A stretch of DNA of 42,599 bases from a virus. Shown in pieces: positions 26,700 to 34,987 of the stretch (the stretch's first letter is position 1; each line of letters starts with the position of its first letter). Position numbers and translations under genes: made by a program. Under the pieces are notes generated by a model. That model saw nothing but the letters and a program-made list of their open reading frames with translations, searched no databases and had not been told where the DNA came from. Location: IMG/VR virus record IMGVR_UViG_3300025133_000237, positions 1 through 42,599 of that record. One strand, given 5' to 3'.

Positions 26700-27167
26700 T
26701 TATTTGTTTTTGCGTGCTAAAAGCGACGAGTTCGCTTCTTTAGATAGAGCCCTAGCTCTTTTTTTATCTGCACGATAAGTTTCTTTATCTTTAATCACTG
26801 TTAAAGACCATGCCTCTTCTAGCATAACAATCTCTTTAGAATTATAGCCCTGTTCGGTCCATGTTTCTTTCATAGATTCTAATTTAGCTTCAAGAAATAC
26901 TGCTGTAGTTTTATCTTGAGCATCTAAATTCTGTTGATGCAACTTCCTACCATTCTCAATATTTTGAGCACGAAATTTAGATCTAACTTCACCTAAGAAA
27001 TTTAGCTTACCTAAATACTTTAATACACCTTGTTGTTTTAACATAGAACGTCTTTGACGTCTATTGTAACTAATAGGTGATATCTGGGGCGCTTTCACTG
27101 TCGCTTGATCCAGTGCTTCTTGTTGTTCCTTCGTTAGCTTTACTTCTTTTTCTGTTTGATTTGCCAT
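26700..27167 (-). CDS. Unknown basic helical protein overlapping its upstream neighbour
   Basis: A 155-residue protein rich in Lys, Arg, Gln and Glu and probably all helical. It has a basic patch (ISYNRRQRRSMLKQQG) and a C-terminal charged helix (KDKETYRADKKRARALSKEA). The ATG at 27167 is preceded by an A-rich leader (TTAAAAACTACTATA). That start makes the gene overlap the preceding one by 98 bases. An internal ATG at 27041 would remove the overlap but has a poorer leader, so the longer form is preferred. Function is unknown. Confidence 0.55.
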   Translation of the reverse strand: MANQTEKEVKLTKEQQEALDQATVKAPQISPISYNRRQRRSMLKQQGVLKYLGKLNFLGEVRSKFRAQNIENGRKLHQQNLDAQDKTTAVFLEAKLESMKETWTEQGYNSKEIVMLEEAWSLTVIKDKETYRADKKRARALSKEANSSLLARKNK

Positions 27168-27675
27168 TATAGTAGTTTTTAATAAATTCCTCAGCTTGAG
27201 GCTTTAATTGTTCTTGTAAGTTATTTATCTGACTTAATACGAGCGCCAAAATCTGCTCATTTAAGTCTGCTTTTGTGATGTCCATCTGATCTTTAAATAA
27301 ATCATACACCTCTTTAGATGGAACGTTAATTTCAAGAGGCATTGTAATACTATTCTTAGAGCTAATCTTTTTTAGCATCTCTAGCATTACATTAAATTCA
27401 CCCGATGTTGTACTAGGCTCTTTTAACTCTGGTGCTTTAGTCTCAATATCTGTATTTACTGGCACCTTAAATGGTTTAGCTAATGAAACTGCATTAGCTT
27501 CATCTCTAGCTAGCATTAACATTTCACCAATTAATGCAGTGTATATCTGAGTACCGTCTGTAAAATAAGTGAATTCACCTTTTACATTTTCGACAGTTAC
27601 TATATCTCCTGCTCTTTCTGTTTTTGACCAAACATATATTGCTTGTTCTTCTTGCTTGATAGTTTCCGTTGACAT
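27070..27675 (-). CDS. Unknown protein upstream of hub assembly cluster
   Basis: A 201-residue protein using the ATG at 27675, which follows the leader AATAAAAATAAATAT and lies 16 bases after the previous stop. Earlier ATGs at 27699 and 27744 would run into the previous gene. The first 75 residues look beta-rich (AIYVWSKTERAGDIVTVENV; GEFTYFTDGTQIYTALIGEM). The middle is helical (FNVMLEMLKKISSKNSI; LNEQILALVLSQINNLQEQL). The Ser/Lys-rich tail lies within the overlap with the next gene. Function is not recognised. Confidence 0.6.
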   Translation of the reverse strand: MSTETIKQEEQAIYVWSKTERAGDIVTVENVKGEFTYFTDGTQIYTALIGEMLMLARDEANAVSLAKPFKVPVNTDIETKAPELKEPSTTSGEFNVMLEMLKKISSKNSITMPLEINVPSKEVYDLFKDQMDITKADLNEQILALVLSQINNLQEQLKPQAEEFIKNYYNGKSNRKRSKANEGTTRSTGSSDSESAPDITY

Positions 27676-27691
27676 ATATTTATTTTTATTG

Positions 27692-27910
27692 TTAGACATT
27701 AAAGTCAAACTCAAGTTGACCAGTCTCTCTATGATTATACTCACTATTTAATAATTGTTTAATAAAGTTAGAAGAGTCGCAAGACCCGATAATTGCGTCG
27801 GCTTTATTATGACGTCTTTCCCAATAGTCTACGAATGCAGATCTACCCTCTTCTTTTAATTGTTGTTGTAATTGACTTAGGTCTGGTAAGTATAATTTGT
27901 TAAATCCCAT
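27692..27910 (-). CDS. Small unknown protein
   Basis: A 72-residue protein using the ATG at 27910, which has an A-rich leader (CAGAAAAATAACAAT). An upstream in-frame ATG at 27976 would overlap the oxygenase gene by 62 bases and is not favoured. The sequence has a Gln/Leu-rich helix (LPDLSQLQQQLKEEGRSAFV), then DYWERRHNKADAIIGSCDSS and a Phe/Asp tail. Function is unknown. It lies 4 bases after the oxygenase stop. Confidence 0.55.
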   Translation of the reverse strand: MGFNKLYLPDLSQLQQQLKEEGRSAFVDYWERRHNKADAIIGSCDSSNFIKQLLNSEYNHRETGQLEFDFNV

Positions 27911-27914
27911 ATTG

Positions 27915-28502
27915 TTATTTTTCTGTGTTAAAAAAGAATGTTTGAAATAATCTACCGTCATTAATATTCTTGCCAAAATAATCTAAAGAGGCGTGGAATA
28001 GGTCTCCATTATACATTACTAATCTATTGTATACATTACCTACCATATCCACCATTTCCCATTTAGTCATATCTCTTGAATCTTCATATATTAAATCTAA
28101 AGTTGCTTGATCTACGCTACCATCTTCTAATAATGGAGTTGATACTAATCCGGTTGCTTTATGTTTAAAAATACCAGTACCACCTGAGAGAGGTGCGTCT
28201 GGTGTTAAATACAATACAGCTGCCCAATTATTGTTTCCATCTGAATGAATCCAAGTACGATCAGCCTGTGTTGTATATTGAAATGCACCACAATAAGAAT
28301 CTGTTTCATTTGGAAAGTATGACTCTCCATGAATACCTTTTAAGTGTGATGCAATATATTCTTTTGTAGAATCGGATAGAAACGGTTTTGTTCTTTGCCC
28401 TGGATAATTTCCAGTTACTCCGAATTCTTGTTTTAGTGCAAAATCTCTAACCTCATCAGGGTTATTATAGAAATTGTCGATAATTTGTAAAGTATATGCC
28501 AT
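27915..28502 (-). CDS. 2OG-Fe(II) oxygenase-like protein
   Basis: A 195-residue protein with the layout of Fe(II)/2-oxoglutarate-dependent oxygenases of the DUF6445-type group found in marine phages. Residues His86 and Asp88 in TWIHSDGNNNWAAVLYL and distal His170 in YNGDLFHASLDYF would bind iron. Arg184 in GRLFQTFFF would bind 2-oxoglutarate. The beta strands between them (LSGGTGIFKHKA) fit a double-stranded beta-helix. Substrates for phage members are unknown; protein, nucleic acid or glycan hydroxylation are options. It starts one base inside the end of the helicase gene. Confidence 0.75.
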   Translation of the reverse strand: MAYTLQIIDNFYNNPDEVRDFALKQEFGVTGNYPGQRTKPFLSDSTKEYIASHLKGIHGESYFPNETDSYCGAFQYTTQADRTWIHSDGNNNWAAVLYLTPDAPLSGGTGIFKHKATGLVSTPLLEDGSVDQATLDLIYEDSRDMTKWEMVDMVGNVYNRLVMYNGDLFHASLDYFGKNINDGRLFQTFFFNTEK

Positions 28503-30235
28503 TAGTATATTGTTTTAAGTCTTTCTTCAAATGATGGTGGAAAGAATCCCTGTTTATTTATCAGGCTTCTAAAGCACGCATCTAAAATATAGGTAACTGC
28601 CCAATCATCTTTAGATCTTATAGATCTTCCAGCACCTTGTTGTATTGCTATCCCTGTTTTCCAATCATACCATCCAGGGAATGTGTTCATCTTAGCTTTC
28701 ACTAGAGGATCGCCTAATGAGGGATAGGGTACTTTAAAGAAGATCTGAAATCTAGACTTGTCATCTTTAAGATCTAACCCTTCTAATAGAGATGGTCCAA
28801 CTAAGACCTTACCTTCAGATCTGTTAAACAAATCAATCGCGCCACTTCTCTCTTTTGCCATGTCATAGCTTATTAGGTTAAAGCTGTGTTTTGATTTAGC
28901 ATTTATTTCATTCATGAACTGATAGGAACCGGCGTGAATAATTCCACTTTGTCCCTTATGTTTCTCTAGGATTTTGTCTAAGGTCTTTATTACATGAGGG
29001 AGATTTTGTTCGCGTTCTCTAAAAGACAATTTGTGCCTATTAATGAAAACGATGGGGGATTTTTTGTAATCAAAATTATTACTCATCCTAATAACTCTCG
29101 CATTACCCATTGAAGTATGTTTTGCAAATGATTTAATATCACCTAATGTTGCTGACATAAAGACTTTAAAGCCACTTTTCTTTTGTAAAAATTTATCAAT
29201 CATCATTGCCTCTTCCAAACATAAGAATTTTACTTCAGTTTCTTTTCGATCGATAACAATTGCATCAGTGCCGAGTTCCTTAATAATGTCATGATAGTCA
29301 TCAAATTTGCACCATATATCTTTAAGTCTATCCATTCGCCCAAAAAAGCTCTGCCATTCTTTAGGGATGTCTCCCGTCCGATACTGTAGTTTGCTGACCT
29401 TAAGGGCCGCTGCTCTGGCCCTGCGGTAAATCTTGGCAATACCTCTGAATTCGCTGATGTGCCTCATAAGCTCCTGGTGATCGTCTTCCCGCATTAAGCG
29501 GTCGACTATGTCTTCTATTCTGTTGTCAGATACCCAGGCAGTTTGCAGTCCATGCTTCTGTATAAACTTGTTTACCTCTTTAAATAACTTTGGTGTACTG
29601 ATCTCTAGTCTAGGACTAAAATGTGACTGTACTATATTGTCTACCTTATGTGCTTCATCAAAGAATACAAAGTCTCTTATAGGGAATGGTACCTCTCTGT
29701 CTTGTTCTTGCATCTTATCCTCTACGTAATTCCTTTGTATTAGATAGTATGAATAGTTAAAGAGAGCTACAGGTAGCTCCTTTGCGCGCAATCTAGCCTG
29801 TAGATAGCCACAGGTTCCCCAGCATTTTAGTTTCTCAGCAGCTTCATACCCAATACCTTTCATCTTACAATCAGCAAGAGAGAATGGCAGATCGTTTACG
29901 TGACAATTATAGTTGTCTACTCCTCTTATACTGGGCCAATTAAGTTTTAGCCTTTTAAAGTCTTCTTCATACTGATCTTGTAGCATTAGATCAGAGGTTA
30001 CTAAATAACCTCTTTTACCTAATTCTTTTAGGACGTGCGCGGACCACATAGCAATTAGGGATTTACCACTTCCAGTTGGGGCATCTAAAATAATAGTCCC
30101 TTCTGGATCTTTAAGATAATGATTGCAGATAGCTTCAATAACTTCTCTTTGCCCTGTTCTAAATGCAAAGTCTTCACCAAATACACCTTTAGCTAATGAG
30201 TCATTAATAATACTGTCTACTCTGCGTTCCAACAT
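28502..30235 (-). CDS. DinG/XPD-family superfamily 2 helicase with Fe-S cysteines
   Basis: A 577-residue DNA helicase of the DinG/Rad3 (XPD) group. It shows a Q-motif-like start (FRTGQREVIEAI), Walker A DAPTGSGKS at 51-59, and four Cys at 111, 123, 138 and 142 placed as in the 4Fe-4S domain. DEAH follows at 193-196 (FVFFDEAHKVDN). The C-terminal half has GPSLLEGLDLK (motif V) and QQGAGRSIRS (motif VI). Such enzymes unwind 5'-3', clear R-loops or assist replication and repair. The gene overlaps dCMP deaminase by 19 bases. Part of it (around 29370-29500) is markedly richer in G+C than its surroundings. Confidence 0.9.
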   Translation of the reverse strand: MLERRVDSIINDSLAKGVFGEDFAFRTGQREVIEAICNHYLKDPEGTIILDAPTGSGKSLIAMWSAHVLKELGKRGYLVTSDLMLQDQYEEDFKRLKLNWPSIRGVDNYNCHVNDLPFSLADCKMKGIGYEAAEKLKCWGTCGYLQARLRAKELPVALFNYSYYLIQRNYVEDKMQEQDREVPFPIRDFVFFDEAHKVDNIVQSHFSPRLEISTPKLFKEVNKFIQKHGLQTAWVSDNRIEDIVDRLMREDDHQELMRHISEFRGIAKIYRRARAAALKVSKLQYRTGDIPKEWQSFFGRMDRLKDIWCKFDDYHDIIKELGTDAIVIDRKETEVKFLCLEEAMMIDKFLQKKSGFKVFMSATLGDIKSFAKHTSMGNARVIRMSNNFDYKKSPIVFINRHKLSFREREQNLPHVIKTLDKILEKHKGQSGIIHAGSYQFMNEINAKSKHSFNLISYDMAKERSGAIDLFNRSEGKVLVGPSLLEGLDLKDDKSRFQIFFKVPYPSLGDPLVKAKMNTFPGWYDWKTGIAIQQGAGRSIRSKDDWAVTYILDACFRSLINKQGFFPPSFEERLKTIY

Positions 30236-30723
30236 ATAACCTCTTTTACTTCGATACCTGCTTTTTCTAGAAGTTCTACTCCTCCCATATCTCTATAGTC
30301 TTCTGAGTAGAATACTCTTGCAATACCTGATTGAATAATTAATTTAGCGCAATCAAAGCATGGGCAAGTGGTTACATACATATCAGCTCCTTCTGAACTT
30401 AATGTTGATTTACTTACTTTTGCTAATGCATTTGATTCTGCGTGTAATACTTCTCTTCTTGTTACCTCTTTAGAACAACATGAGTCATCACATTCATAAC
30501 CCTTTTCTTCTAGGATCTGTTTATGATTTTCATTTTCTATTTCTCTAACCTGATCCTCTTCACAGTCGTTATCAAAGCCGTGTGGCGTACCGTTATATCC
30601 AGTTGATATAACTTGTGTATCTTTTACAATGATACAACCAACGCGTCTACGTTTAGCATAAGAGAGCTTAGCTATCTGATAAGCCATCTGCATATAAATT
30701 AAATCTATTGGTAATCTTGGCAT
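30217..30723 (-). CDS. Deoxycytidylate (dCMP) deaminase
   Basis: A 168-residue zinc enzyme that converts dCMP to dUMP and so feeds dTTP synthesis during phage DNA replication. It has the catalytic HAE at 94-96 (EVLHAESNALAK) and the zinc ligands PCFDC at 121-125. TGYNGTPHGFDNDC near 41-54 is a typical dCMP-deaminase segment. Extra Cys at 78, 82 and 83 sit in the insert that binds a second zinc in T4-type enzymes. The length fits the family. The ATG lies directly after a strong hairpin with a T-run, and the end overlaps the helicase gene. Confidence 0.92.
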   Translation of the reverse strand: MPRLPIDLIYMQMAYQIAKLSYAKRRRVGCIIVKDTQVISTGYNGTPHGFDNDCEEDQVREIENENHKQILEEKGYECDDSCCSKEVTRREVLHAESNALAKVSKSTLSSEGADMYVTTCPCFDCAKLIIQSGIARVFYSEDYRDMGGVELLEKAGIEVKEVICWNAE

Positions 30724-30766
30724 ATAAAAAAGAGTCTATGTTACTATTGTTATACATAGACTCTTT
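30724..30766 (-). terminator. Intrinsic terminator or attenuator hairpin
   Basis: A perfect 13-bp stem pairs 30729-30741 with 30754-30766 around a 12-base loop. On the minus strand it is followed by a T-run (30724-30730), the form of an intrinsic terminator for the gene at 30796-31425. The T-run runs straight into the ATG of dCMP deaminase, so readthrough or attenuation could set the level of that gene. Confidence 0.8.
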
Positions 30767-30795
30767 AAAAAGTTTAATTCGATGATACTCAAATC

Positions 30796-31425
30796 TTAAA
30801 ACTCAAAGGGGATATAATCGTCTTCTTTGTCCATACCGTACCAGACACCTTTATCTTGCCAGTAGATCCATCCATACTTATCGTCAATAACTACTTCAAA
30901 CTTTCCTTTAGGTAGCTTCACGCTCTTCTTAGGAGCTCTGGCAATTGCCTTAAGTACAGGTACGCCATCTTCCCAAGTTTTCTTAGTAGATCTAGCATCA
31001 ACTTCAGTACCATCACCAAATCCATGGTGAAATTCAGCACCTTCAATCTCGTCAGCTAATAACATGGTTGCTGTTTTATCAGCCTCATTAACTACGGCTT
31101 CATTTTCAGGTCTTACTCTTTTATACTGTGCTTGTAATTCTTTAAATTCAGCTTTAAGTTTAGAAGAGATTGTCTTCTTAATACCCCAGCTATCTCCAAA
31201 AATTAATGGAGCTACAGCACCCATACCAGCAGTCTTAACCTGCTTTTCGTATTTTCTAGCGTAAGTAGATCTATCAAACCAGTCTAATGCAGCTTGAGCC
31301 ATATCCTTAGATATTTTAACTCCTTCGATTTCAGAAGTACTACCATCAACTACCATTTTAAATAGTTTCTTAGCAGCTGCTTGTCTTGCCTCGTTTAATT
31401 CGTCAATTGATTTTATGAATTTCAT
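30796..31425 (-). CDS. Unknown protein (209 residues)
   Basis: A 209-residue soluble protein. It starts MKFIKSIDELNEARQAAAKK, an opening similar to several large-phage head-region proteins (MK-x-I-x-S/T-x-x-E). The middle is helical and charged (KLKAEFKELQAQYKRVRPEN), and the C-terminus ends in a Trp/Tyr-rich small domain (YGWIYWQDKGVWYGMDK). It is followed by a strong terminator and preceded by the acidic protein gene 7 bases away. No family is recognised. Confidence 0.6.
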   Translation of the reverse strand: MKFIKSIDELNEARQAAAKKLFKMVVDGSTSEIEGVKISKDMAQAALDWFDRSTYARKYEKQVKTAGMGAVAPLIFGDSWGIKKTISSKLKAEFKELQAQYKRVRPENEAVVNEADKTATMLLADEIEGAEFHHGFGDGTEVDARSTKKTWEDGVPVLKAIARAPKKSVKLPKGKFEVVIDDKYGWIYWQDKGVWYGMDKEDDYIPFEF

Positions 31426-31432
31426 AGTCTTA

Positions 31433-32014
31433 TTATTCTTTTCCTGCTCCCCAAGCTTCTTTTAATTCTTCAATCTTTTTAGAATAAGATTCTTTCATCT
31501 CATTACAGATTGCTTCATACATTTCTTGAGTCATTTCAGTTTCTTTTACTTCACCATAACCCTCTTCCATTGCTTTTGCAGCAAGAGCAGCAACTAGTGC
31601 AGCATTTTCTTTCATGTACATTTCTAAAGTATGATCTTGATACTCATCTTTTTCATAGGCACATGCAGATTCTTTTACTTTACCATAACCTTCGGTTAAC
31701 ATTTCTTCTACAGTTGCAGTTACTTCAGCAGCAGGAGCTTCTTCAGCAGGAGCTTCTTCAGCTTCTTCTTCAGCAGGAGCTTCTTCTTCAGCTTCTTCAG
31801 AATCTTCAGTTTCTTCTTCAGAATCTTCAGTTTCTTCAGCATCGTCTTCCTCCTCTTCAGCAGGAATTTCAGTAGCTTCTTCGCATTCTATGCATTTACC
31901 GTTTTCATCTGCTCCACAAGGACATTCTTCAGCTTCTTCTTCAGAAACTTCAGTAGAGCTTGCTAAGTCGTTGTTAGCAGCGTATTCTTCAAATGATAAT
32001 ATTTTTTTAGCCAT
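31433..32014 (-). CDS. Extremely acidic protein with a four-Cys knuckle
   Basis: A 193-residue protein. After MAKKILSFEEYAANND comes a four-Cys cluster, Cys31, 33, 41 and 44 (CPCGADENGKCIEC), which could bind zinc. A Glu/Asp/Ala tract covers about 45-97 (repeats of EETEDSEE and EEAPAEE). The C-terminal half is helical with a repeated segment (EGYGKVKE near 108, EGYGEVKE near 152). Acidic low-complexity proteins occur as prohead core or scaffold parts and as DNA mimics. Here the opening SFEEY and lack of enzymatic motifs favour an assembly or internal role, with low certainty. Confidence 0.6.
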   Translation of the reverse strand: MAKKILSFEEYAANNDLASSTEVSEEEAEECPCGADENGKCIECEEATEIPAEEEEDDAEETEDSEEETEDSEEAEEEAPAEEEAEEAPAEEAPAAEVTATVEEMLTEGYGKVKESACAYEKDEYQDHTLEMYMKENAALVAALAAKAMEEGYGEVKETEMTQEMYEAICNEMKESYSKKIEELKEAWGAGKE

Positions 32015-32058
32015 TTTGTTTATTTATTTGTTTTTATTAATTTCTAAGTTTTAAGTAT

Positions 32059-32652
32059 CTAGTTTGCATTACACCAATCTTCTACCGATATTGATGTGAC
32101 AGTATAAGTTGGTGTTTTTGGGGATTGTGTCCATGGGCATTGGACTTCTCCAGTGTCATTTGTCCATGATGTTTTCCATAGGTCAAACTCACCTAGTTGT
32201 TCTATAGAACCATTTGGGGGATTCATAAGATTCTTCCACTCTCCTACATCACCATCAATAGTGATAGTAATTTTATCCCAACAAGTAATTTTAAACCAAT
32301 CTCTAGTGAAGCCCATTGGGCTAGGAAAATAATATGGCACTGCTTTAAGATCAACGAAGAATTTATTATCTAACGCTAATTGCTGTGCGCTTACTAGTAC
32401 AGACTGTAGTAAAGGTAATTCACTAGAATCATATACTTCACCTGACAACGGTGTAATTACTATATCAGCATCCATTGAATCCTGAGAACCATTAGCCATT
32501 CCACCTACAATATACCAATTATAGCTATCATAGTTTGGTGTATTTTGCTTTACCGCTTCCCACCATGCCTTAACTTTAACAGGCGTGCACCTCTTAAGAT
32601 CTGTATGATCTTGAGTAGAAACGTTTGGGCCGATATTTAATTGATATGTCAT
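32059..32652 (-). CDS. Nucleotidyltransferase-fold-like protein
   Basis: A 197-residue protein. Residues 46-67 (WYIVGGMANGSQDSMDADIV) follow the nucleotidyltransferase pattern of a strand, Gly-Ser at 55-56 and a D-x-D pair at 61 and 63. A third Asp at 101 (KFFVDLKAVPYYF) completes a plausible metal site. The rest is Trp-rich and beta-like (WKTSWTNDTGEVQCPW). The call rests on motif spacing and not on overall similarity, and the Gly-rich loop is unusual. It sits between a BACON/Calx-beta virion gene and the acidic protein gene. It could modify a protein, a glycan or a nucleic acid. Confidence 0.5.
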   Translation of the reverse strand: MTYQLNIGPNVSTQDHTDLKRCTPVKVKAWWEAVKQNTPNYDSYNWYIVGGMANGSQDSMDADIVITPLSGEVYDSSELPLLQSVLVSAQQLALDNKFFVDLKAVPYYFPSPMGFTRDWFKITCWDKITITIDGDVGEWKNLMNPPNGSIEQLGEFDLWKTSWTNDTGEVQCPWTQSPKTPTYTVTSISVEDWCNAN

Positions 32653-32669
32653 TTTCTTTTATTTAATTT

Positions 32670-34637
32670 TTATCCACCAGAAGATCCACCGGATGTATCT
32701 TCACATCCATTTATATCCCAAGTATCTGATACTGATGGAATTGATTGTCCGTTTGCATCATAACCCGTTACTGTACAAGTTAGAGTAGCTTCGTTAGCAC
32801 CTGCACAAGGCGCCGTCCAAATATATGATACCGTACATACTTGTGAAGTCTCGTTTGTTATTGAGAATTTTGATGCATCAACACCAGTTATCGTCCATAG
32901 AAATGAAGGAAGTCCATTTCCACCAGAACCGAATATATTACTAGGAGTTCCTGTGTAATCTTCATCAGTTCCTAGATAAATCCATTCCGATCCAGCTATT
33001 GATACTGTAGCACCTCCACCGCCAGCATTACAATTAATCCAACCGTTAACTGCTTCGTTTTGTGAATTAATTTCAACTGCCCAATCTGCCCAAGAGAATC
33101 CAGGTTCGTCAGAAGTCTTTATTTTAATCGAGACATCTGCACCGGTTACAGGGTAGTTATTCAAGAAGTAGTTCTGGAAGTTTGCTCCACCTTCACCTTG
33201 TGGATAATCAAATGTATTATTACTAACAGTTTCACTACATATTGTAGCCCAATCATTTGTTTCTATAACAGCCACTGTATATGTATATAGACTTGCTTGG
33301 CCATCTATCCCTATACTAAAGTTTAGATTATTAGGATCTACAGTATCAGTGAATCCAACTTTAACTCTACCCGAGGTAGGATCCACGTTTGTGTCTACAT
33401 AGTAGTTATTGCCTCCACCGCCCCATGATGATACACTAACTTGAGAAGGACTAATATTCCAACCAGCATTTGCTTGAACATAGAATGCATCAGCAAATCC
33501 GGCATTGTCATTTCCTGTAAATGTTAATACATTACTTGGATTTCCTCCAACTGCTTGAGTATAGATTTGTGCGTTTGTTAAATTATCGTTTGCTGTAACT
33601 GTAACCGTATATTCTGGTTCTGCAGTTGTTGTTGTTGGTTGTACTAATTCAGATTGAGTTGCTATTAAAACTTCATTATTCCAACATGTAGGACTCGTAC
33701 TATTAGGATGTGTAAGTGTTACGACAAATCCACCTGTATCTGGATCATTAGCAGTATCAAAGTTTTGCCCTGTAATTGAGGCTCCTAGAATATTAGTACC
33801 TAGCGATATTGGTGTGTCGTTAGCTAAATCAAAATTAAGATCAGCCTGTACTCCAATCAGTATATTTATTGTATCACCTGGAGCTGCAGTAATATAAATT
33901 TCACCATGTGTATTTCCGTTTAGCATTGTCCATTGTTGTGAAACAGTTCCAGAACTATTATATAAAACTGCTGATGTAAAATAAGCATCACCAGATGTTA
34001 CATCGAAGCTATAACAATGCTCTTGGTCCGGAACCGTGCCTTGACTTGTGTCATTTATTGCAACATAATCCGATAAACTACCGGTAGCAACTCCATTTGA
34101 ATCATTCGCTGCTAATGTTACTGTTAAGGTTTCAGGTATAGGTTCAGTAGTTAGATCATTAAGAATGTTAATAGTTAATGTACCCTCATTACTAGTTATC
34201 GTAATATCACCAGTTAAAGCAATATCAATATCATTATTATTTACACCTGAAATAACATAACCTACAGTACCGTCTGTTAAATTACTTCCGCTAACTACAA
34301 AGTCTATAGAAGTACCCTCATCAATATTAATCACCGCAGGGTTGTGGTACATTAAATTGTAACTAGGACTTTGAGCTGCTCCCTCTTGGTATATTGTAAA
34401 CGAATCTGTTAATGTGGCATCTAGTGCAACATTCCAGTGTTCAACTCTCCATAAGCTCTGTCTAGCAGCTCCTGTATTTGCTTCTACATCAAACTCCCAT
34501 GTGTCTGTAGTACCTGCTTCTAAAGTTGGAGCCGTAACCCATGTCACATTATCTACATTTACCCAAGTATAATTAGCACCACCACCGGGTGCAGTACCTG
34601 TATAAATTACTTTTTTAGTATGCGTTACATTTGGCAT
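32670..34637 (-). CDS. BACON/Calx-beta multidomain surface protein
   Basis: A 655-residue protein of stacked beta domains. Residues 1-87 are a BACON-like domain (TWVNVDNVTWV; TWEFDVEANTGAARQ; SFTIYQEGA) closely similar to the 92-residue protein next door. Residues about 100-200 fit a Calx-beta domain (VINIDEGTSIDFVVSG; LNDLTTEPIPETLTVTL). A Thr-rich linker (PTTTTAEPEYTV) near 335-345 leads to more Ig-like sequence with Gly-rich loops. BACON domains occur in Bacteroidota proteins and gut phages and are proposed to bind glycans. A decorated head or fibre protein contacting host polysaccharide is likely. Confidence 0.75.
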   Translation of the reverse strand: MPNVTHTKKVIYTGTAPGGGANYTWVNVDNVTWVTAPTLEAGTTDTWEFDVEANTGAARQSLWRVEHWNVALDATLTDSFTIYQEGAAQSPSYNLMYHNPAVINIDEGTSIDFVVSGSNLTDGTVGYVISGVNNNDIDIALTGDITITSNEGTLTINILNDLTTEPIPETLTVTLAANDSNGVATGSLSDYVAINDTSQGTVPDQEHCYSFDVTSGDAYFTSAVLYNSSGTVSQQWTMLNGNTHGEIYITAAPGDTINILIGVQADLNFDLANDTPISLGTNILGASITGQNFDTANDPDTGGFVVTLTHPNSTSPTCWNNEVLIATQSELVQPTTTTAEPEYTVTVTANDNLTNAQIYTQAVGGNPSNVLTFTGNDNAGFADAFYVQANAGWNISPSQVSVSSWGGGGNNYYVDTNVDPTSGRVKVGFTDTVDPNNLNFSIGIDGQASLYTYTVAVIETNDWATICSETVSNNTFDYPQGEGGANFQNYFLNNYPVTGADVSIKIKTSDEPGFSWADWAVEINSQNEAVNGWINCNAGGGGATVSIAGSEWIYLGTDEDYTGTPSNIFGSGGNGLPSFLWTITGVDASKFSITNETSQVCTVSYIWTAPCAGANEATLTCTVTGYDANGQSIPSVSDTWDINGCEDTSGGSSGG

Positions 34638-34655
34638 AATTCGTTATTCTATTTT

Positions 34656-34666
34656 TATTATATATC
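34656..34666 (-). promoter_or_regulatory. Late-promoter-like box GATATATAATA
   Basis: The minus strand reads GATATATAATA, 18 bases before the ATG of the BACON/Calx-beta gene. It is preceded by a short inverted repeat (CATACT/AGTATG, about 10-base loop). The box matches those at 716, 15797 and 38320. Confidence 0.5.
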
Positions 34667-34693
34667 ATACTTTATTATGATAGTATGTTAATA

Positions 34694-34972
34694 TTACATT
34701 ACTGAACTATTATTCGATTCAGCATGTTGAACAATCGTAAATGATTTAGATAAAGCAGGGTTAGCCGGAGCTGTAGCATACGTACTATGTTGTAAGATAA
34801 AAGTAGCTGAACGATCAGAGCCAGTATTATTATCATCTACTACAAACTCCCATGTATTATTGCTAGTTTCAGTTAAATTAACCCAAGTTCCATCAACTCC
34901 ATTAACGTCTTGCCAAACATAAGGATCGGCATGCGGTTGTGCTGTAACTGTTTTTGTTATTGTTCTAGGCAT
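34694..34972 (-). CDS. Single BACON-like domain protein
   Basis: A 92-residue protein made of one BACON-like beta sandwich: YVWQDVNGVDGTWVNLTE, NNTWEFVVDDNNTGSDRSAT, and a last strand SKSFTIVQHAES. It aligns along its length with residues 1-87 of the 655-residue protein encoded next, indicating duplication. There is no signal peptide or membrane segment, so it is likely a small virion decoration. It has its own start after an A-rich leader, 15 bases from the preceding stop. Confidence 0.7.
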   Translation of the reverse strand: MPRTITKTVTAQPHADPYVWQDVNGVDGTWVNLTETSNNTWEFVVDDNNTGSDRSATFILQHSTYATAPANPALSKSFTIVQHAESNNSSVM

Positions 34973-34987
34973 AATGTTATTTTATTT

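Noticed and set aside
27692-27976. Longer start for the 72-residue gene
   Set aside because: It would overlap the oxygenase gene by 62 bases and lacks the A-rich leader found before the ATG at 27910.
31510-31875. Plus-strand open frame rich in Leu and Gln
   Set aside because: It is the antisense of the Glu/Asp/Ala tract in the acidic protein; GAA/GCT-type codons give Leu/Gln in the reverse frame. It has no leader or neighbours.
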